DNA from: JAZKID01 sp963714065 | GTDB taxonomy: Bacteria > Pseudomonadota > Alphaproteobacteria > Rhizobiales > UBA4765 | NCBI GenBank assembly: GCA_963714065.1 | Contig: OY970226.1 | Location: 248,001 to 312,000, forward strand | DNA length: 64,000 nt | Direction: 5' to 3' | Part shown: positions 59,975 through 64,000 of the stretch, piece by piece | Layout: each line of letters starts with the position of its first letter | Position numbering within the stretch: the first letter of the stretch is position 1 | Notes under the pieces: generated by a model | The model's input: the letters and a program-made list of their open reading frames with translations, nothing else | Told to the model about the DNA's origin: nothing | Databases searched by the model: none | Program-made: the position numbers and the translations under genes

Positions 59975-61162
59975 TTAGTCCATGATCTTCGCAACGACGC
60001 CCGCGCCAACCGTTCTGCCGCCTTCGCGAATGGCGAAGCGCAGTTTCTCTTCCATGGCGATCGGCGTGATCAGCTCGACATCCATGGTCACGTTGTCGCC
60101 CGGCATCACCATTTCCGTGCCGGACGGCAACTGGACAACGCCAGTCACATCGGTCGTGCGGAAATAGAATTGCGGACGGTAATTGGTGAAGAACGGCGTA
60201 TGGCGGCCACCCTCCTCTTTCGTGAGGATGTAGGCCTCGGCCTTGAACTTCTTGTGCGGCGTGATGCTGCCTGGTTTGCAGAGAACCTGGCCACGCTCGA
60301 TGCCTGTGCGGTCGATGCCGCGGAGCAGTGCGCCGATATTATCGCCCGCCTGGCCCTGATCGAGCAGTTTGCGGAACATTTCGACGCCGGTGACGGTCGT
60401 CTTTGTCGTGTCGCGAAGACCGACGATTTCGACTTCCTCGCCAACCTTCACGATGCCGCGCTCGACGCGACCCGTGGCAACCGTACCGCGGCCGGAGATC
60501 GAGAACACATCTTCGACCGGCATCAGGAACGGCTGATCGATCGGACGGTCCGGCTGCGGAATGAAGCTGTCGACAGCTTCCATCAGCTTGAGAATGGCGT
60601 CATGGCCGAGCTCCTTGTTCGAGCCTTCAAGGGCAGCGAGAGCGGAACCCTTGACGATCGGGATCTTGTCGCCCGGGAACTGGTACTTCGTGAGCAATTC
60701 GCGAATTTCGAGCTCGACGAGATCGGCAAGCTCGGGATCGGCCGTATCCATCTTGTTCATGAACACGACGATGGCGGGCACACCGACCTGGCGGGCAAGC
60801 AGGATGTGCTCGCGCGTCTGCGGCATCGGGCCATCGGCAGCGGAGACCACGAGAATGGCGCCGTCCATCTGCGCGGCGCCTGTGATCATGTTCTTCACAT
60901 AGTCGGCGTGGCCCGGGCAATCGACGTGGGCATAGTGGCGGTTCTTCGTCTCGTATTCGACGTGTGCCGTCGAAATCGTGATACCGCGCGCCTTTTCTTC
61001 CGGCGCCTTGTCGATCTGGTCGTAAGCCGTGAATACCGCGCCGCCCGTCTCGGACAGGACCTTGGTGATCGCTGCCGTCAGCGATGTCTTGCCATGGTCG
61101 ACGTGGCCGATCGTGCCGATATTGCAATGCGGCTTGTTGCGGTTGAATTTCTCTTTAGACAT
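59975..61162 (-). CDS. tuf: Elongation factor Tu
   Basis: The 395-residue GTPase has the P-loop GHVDHGKT (19-26), DCPGHADYVKNMITGAAQMD, NKMD and the C-terminal barrels ending GGRTVGAGVVAKIMD. It brings aminoacyl-tRNA to the ribosome. It lies between fusA and rpsJ. Any second tuf copy is outside the window. Confidence 0.99.
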   Translation of the reverse strand: MSKEKFNRNKPHCNIGTIGHVDHGKTSLTAAITKVLSETGGAVFTAYDQIDKAPEEKARGITISTAHVEYETKNRHYAHVDCPGHADYVKNMITGAAQMDGAILVVSAADGPMPQTREHILLARQVGVPAIVVFMNKMDTADPELADLVELEIRELLTKYQFPGDKIPIVKGSALAALEGSNKELGHDAILKLMEAVDSFIPQPDRPIDQPFLMPVEDVFSISGRGTVATGRVERGIVKVGEEVEIVGLRDTTKTTVTGVEMFRKLLDQGQAGDNIGALLRGIDRTGIERGQVLCKPGSITPHKKFKAEAYILTKEEGGRHTPFFTNYRPQFYFRTTDVTGVVQLPSGTEMVMPGDNVTMDVELITPIAMEEKLRFAIREGGRTVGAGVVAKIMD

Positions 61163-61198
61163 TTAATCGCTCCGTTGCTGTCTAGTTGTTGTTACCCG

Positions 61199-63274
61199 TT
61201 ACGCGTATTTCGCTTGAACCTGTTCCGAAACATTTTGCGGAACCTGCTCATAGTGATCGAATTGCATTGTGTATGTCGCGCGGCCTTGCGAGAAAGAACG
61301 CAGGTTGTTGACATAGCCGAACATATTGGCAAGCGGCACCATCGCATCGATGACCGTGGCATTGCCGCGCATGTTCTGGCCAATGATCTGGCCGCGGCGT
61401 GAATTCAGATCTCCGATGACCGAACCAACATAATCTTCAGGGCTCACGACCTCGACCTTCATGATCGGCTCGAGAAGTTTCGGCGCACCTTTTTGCAGCG
61501 CTTCGCGGAATGCAGTGCGCGCGGCGATTTCGAAGGCGATGGCCGAGCTGTCGACCTCGTGATAGGCGCCGTCGACCAACGTTACTTTAGTATCAACGAC
61601 CGGGAAGCCCGCAATCACGCCGGAACCGAGAACGGATTCGAGACCCTTCTCGACGCCCGGGATGAATTCTTTCGGTACCGTGCCGCCGACGATCTTGGAC
61701 TCGAACTCAAAACCTTTTCCGACCTCATTCGGCTCGACCACGATCTTGACACGCGCGAACTGGCCGGAACCGCCCGACTGTTTCTTGTGCGTATAATCGA
61801 CTTCGGTCTTTTTTGTGACCGTTTCGCGATAAGCCACCTGCGGCGCGCCGATATTCGCATCGACCTTATAGGTACGCCTCAGGATGTCGACCTTGATGTC
61901 GAGGTGAAGCTCGCCCATGCCTTTTAGAATGGTCTGACCACTTTCCTGATCGGTGGACACACGGAAAGACGGATCTTCCGCCGCCAGCTTCTGCAGCGCC
62001 ACGCCCAGCTTTTCCTGATCGGCTTTCGATTTCGGTTCGATGGCAATCTCGATGACCGGGTCGGGGAATTCCATCTTTTCAAGAATGACCGGCTTGTCCA
62101 TATCGCATAGCGTTTCGCCGGTGCGCGCTTCTTTCAAGCCTGCAAGGGCAACAATATCACCCGCGAACGCTTCCTTGATATCTTCGCGGTTGTTCGCATG
62201 CATTAGCAGCATGCGGCCGACGCGCTCTTTTTTATCGCGCGTGGAATTGAGCAGCGTGGTGCCGGAATTCAGGATGCCGGAATAAATACGGCAGAACGTG
62301 ATCGTGCCGACGAACGGATCGTCCATGATTTTGAAGGCAAGCAGCGATACCGGCTCGTTGTCATCCGGCTTACGCGAGGTTTCCTCGCCATTATCCGGAT
62401 TGGTACCCCTGATTGCGCCGCGGTCGAGCGGGTTTGGCAGATAGTCGACAACTGCATCGAGCAGCGGCTGCACACCTTTATTCTTGAAGGCAGAGCCGCA
62501 CAGCACGGGATAGAACGCGCCGGTGATCACCGCCTTGCGGATCAGCTTCTTCAACGTTGCCTGGTCGGGCTCCTTGCCTTCGAGGAATTTGGTAAGCGCA
62601 TCATCGTCGAGTTCGACGGCGGCTTCGATCAGGGCAGCGTGATATTCCTTCGCCTTGTCAGCGAGGTCTTCCGGAATATCGACTTCGTTGAATTTCGCAC
62701 CAAGCGCTTCTTCTTCCCAGACGATGGCTTTCATCTTCACGAGGTCGATGACGCCCTTGAAATTGTTTTCGGAGCCGATGGGAAGCTGGATCGGTACGGC
62801 CTTCGCGCCGAGACGATCCTTGATGTCTTTCAGGCACATATAGAAGTCGGCACCGATCTTATCCATCTTGTTGGCAAAAACGATGCGAGGCACTTTATAC
62901 TTGTCGCCCTGACGCCAGACGGTTTCCGTCTGCGGCTCGACGCCCTGGTTGCTATCGAGCACGCACACCGCGCCGTCGAGAACGCGCAAGGAGCGCTCGA
63001 CTTCGATGGTGAAATCGACGTGACCCGGCGTGTCGATGATGTTCAGGCGCTTGCCCTGCCAGAAAGCGGTCGTTGCAGCCGAGGTGATGGTGATGCCACG
63101 CTCCTGCTCCTGCTCCATCCAGTCCATGGTCGCAGCGCCGTCGTGCACTTCGCCGATCTTGTGCGATTTGCCGGTGTAATAAAGAATACGCTCGGTCGTC
63201 GTCGTCTTGCCCGCGTCGATATGGGCCATGATGCCGAAATTGCGATAGTCTTCTAATTTATATTGGCGAGGCAT
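61199..63274 (-). CDS. fusA: Elongation factor G
   Basis: The 691-residue translocase has the P-loop AHIDAGKT (17-24), DTPGHVDFTIEVERSLRVLD, NKMDKIGADFY, domain IV with GGSGQFARVKIVVEPNEVG and a C-terminal domain ending SEQVQAKYA. It moves tRNA and mRNA after peptide transfer. Length is normal. No good ribosome site is visible: the eight bases between the structured element and the ATG read GTCCTGAG. Regulation through that element is possible. Confidence 0.99.
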   Translation of the reverse strand: MPRQYKLEDYRNFGIMAHIDAGKTTTTERILYYTGKSHKIGEVHDGAATMDWMEQEQERGITITSAATTAFWQGKRLNIIDTPGHVDFTIEVERSLRVLDGAVCVLDSNQGVEPQTETVWRQGDKYKVPRIVFANKMDKIGADFYMCLKDIKDRLGAKAVPIQLPIGSENNFKGVIDLVKMKAIVWEEEALGAKFNEVDIPEDLADKAKEYHAALIEAAVELDDDALTKFLEGKEPDQATLKKLIRKAVITGAFYPVLCGSAFKNKGVQPLLDAVVDYLPNPLDRGAIRGTNPDNGEETSRKPDDNEPVSLLAFKIMDDPFVGTITFCRIYSGILNSGTTLLNSTRDKKERVGRMLLMHANNREDIKEAFAGDIVALAGLKEARTGETLCDMDKPVILEKMEFPDPVIEIAIEPKSKADQEKLGVALQKLAAEDPSFRVSTDQESGQTILKGMGELHLDIKVDILRRTYKVDANIGAPQVAYRETVTKKTEVDYTHKKQSGGSGQFARVKIVVEPNEVGKGFEFESKIVGGTVPKEFIPGVEKGLESVLGSGVIAGFPVVDTKVTLVDGAYHEVDSSAIAFEIAARTAFREALQKGAPKLLEPIMKVEVVSPEDYVGSVIGDLNSRRGQIIGQNMRGNATVIDAMVPLANMFGYVNNLRSFSQGRATYTMQFDHYEQVPQNVSEQVQAKYA

Positions 63275-63282
63275 CTCAGGAC

Positions 63283-63542
63283 CCAGATATGGTTAGAAGG
63301 TGCATTTTGCGCGAAGCCAAAATGGCCGGATGGAAGGAGAAATGCGAAGAGCGTACAGGCAGTACGGTCGAGCGTTTCGACGCACCAGCCCGGCCATTTT
63401 GATCGCGCCCGTTATGGGTTGGCTGAAAACGGTTGCCTAAAGCAAGTTTCATCTCCACCGATGTGCCGCATCGCCGTTCGCTGAAACTTGCTTTATTCAA
63501 CTCGTTTTGAGCCAACAAAATGTATCTCCTAACCATATCTGG
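63283..63542 (-). ncRNA. Copy B of the ~265-nt multistem element between rpsG and fusA
   Basis: Terminal arms CCAGATATGGTTAG (63283-63296) and CTAACCATATCTGG (63529-63542) pair perfectly over 14 bp. Inside are CAAAATGGCCGG/CCGGCCATTTTG (63318-63329, 63390-63401), GAAATGC/GCGTTTC (63339-63345, 63372-63378) and CGTAC-AGGCA-GTACG (63352-63366). AAAACGG/CGTTTT (63426-63432, 63503-63508), AAAGCAAGTTTCA/TGAAACTTGCTTT (63439-63451, 63482-63494) and CGATG/CATCG (63459-63473) complete it. Each variable stem differs from copy A yet pairs, and one pair (T-A to C-G) changes in the CGTAY hairpin. It is cotranscribed between rpsG and fusA. Type label is tentative, as for copy A. Confidence 0.7.
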
Positions 63543-63552
63543 ATCCTAACTC

Positions 63553-64000
63553 TTACCAGCGGTAATGCGCGAAGGCGCGGTTGGCTTCGGCCATCTTGTG
63601 ACCGTCTTCTTTTTTCTTGGCGGCAGCGCCGCGATTGTTCGAGGCATCGAGAATTTCAGCGGCGAGGCGTTCGGCCATCGTATGCTCGTTGCGGCCACGC
63701 GCAGCTTCGATGATCCAGCGAATGGCAAGAGCCTGGCGGCGCTCGGGGCGAACTTCGACCGGCACCTGATAGGTGGCACCGCCGACGCGGCGTGAGCGCA
63801 CTTCGATGGAGGGCTTGATGTTGTCGACGGCCTGAAGAAAGATTTCGAGCGCCTTGCCCTTCGTCTTCTTCTCGATAATGTCGAACGCGCCATAAAGAAT
63901 GCTCTCGGCGACAGACTTCTTGCCGTCGTACATCAGAGCATTCATGAATTTAGAAACGACCAGATCGCCGAATTTCGGATCCGGGAGAACTTCTCTTTTC
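63553..64000 (-). CDS. rpsG: 30S ribosomal protein S7, 5'-truncated by the window edge
   Basis: The frame continues upstream of the internal Met at 63945 as KREVLPDPKFGDLVVSKFMN, the known S7 N-terminal region, and leaves the window at 64000. The visible part includes KSVAESILYGAFDIIEKKTK, VRSRRVGGATYQVPVEVRPE and AEANRAFAHYRW. About 148 of some 156 residues are present. S7 nucleates the 30S head. rpsL is expected upstream, beyond the window. Confidence 0.98.
   Translation of the reverse strand, partial: KREVLPDPKFGDLVVSKFMNALMYDGKKSVAESILYGAFDIIEKKTKGKALEIFLQAVDNIKPSIEVRSRRVGGATYQVPVEVRPERRQALAIRWIIEAARGRNEHTMAERLAAEILDASNNRGAAAKKKEDGHKMAEANRAFAHYRW

Noticed and set aside
59918..61402. A 494-codon plus-strand open frame opposite tuf and the end of fusA
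   Set aside because: It is antisense to tuf, whose product is certain. Long open frames opposite strongly codon-biased genes are common, and the translated sequence shows no recognisable domain.

Overview
The window reads as a chromosomal segment of an alphaproteobacterium. The signs are an intact str-S10-spc-alpha ribosomal superoperon, recA next to alaS, a eukaryote-like NADP isocitrate dehydrogenase, an ATP12-type F1 assembly chaperone, an LpcC-type LPS core mannosyltransferase, a DUF2865 protein and an Omp25/31-like outer-membrane barrel. Gram-negative envelope genes (LPS core, lipoprotein, OMP, Deg protease) agree. I cannot name the genus. A deep lineage outside the classical rhizobia is my guess, because about ten proteins are orphans I do not recognise.

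Layout. 0-16 kb is mixed housekeeping: the mntH end, a beta-hydroxyacid dehydrogenase, carB, greA, lpcC, trxB, an aspartate aminotransferase, a GtrA protein and uvrB. 16-23 kb holds a cold-shock gene with a structured leader, uvrC, grxD, rpsD, murI and trmJ. 23-29 kb holds icd, alaS and recA. 29-45 kb holds a POT transporter, gltX, a DUF2865 protein, ruvAB, cysS, an OMP, pccB, ATP12, rluC, a Deg protease and rarA. 45.4-64 kb is one minus-strand translation superoperon. In transcription order it runs rpsG-fusA-tuf-rpsJ-rplCDWB-rpsS-rplV-rpsC-rplP-rpmC-rpsQ-rplNXE-rpsNH-rplFR-rpsE-rpmD-rplO-secY-adk-rpsM-rpsK-rpoA-rplQ.

Three layers lie on top of this ordinary gene content. (1) Small AT-rich orphan genes (at 9.1, 11.5, 12.2, 18.8, 21.5, 22.3, 29.2, 40.2 and 42.1 kb) sit between housekeeping genes. 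Most carry degenerate EF-hand-like segments. (2) Palindromic intergenic repeats are abundant: GTCAT...ATGAC multi-hairpin elements, and pairs of 26-nt palindromes upstream of carB, gltX and pccB. (3) Two copies of a ~265-nt multistem element lie inside the ribosomal superoperon, between secY and adk and between rpsG and fusA. Their stems differ in sequence but remain paired, while several loops and junctions are conserved. This is the best candidate here for an undescribed structured RNA or mobile palindrome.

Three genes (trmJ, alaS, an Omp25/31-like gene) are each broken by one single-base indel. An assembly error is the simplest explanation, at least for the essential alaS. No tRNA, rRNA, CRISPR array, insertion sequence or prophage was seen.
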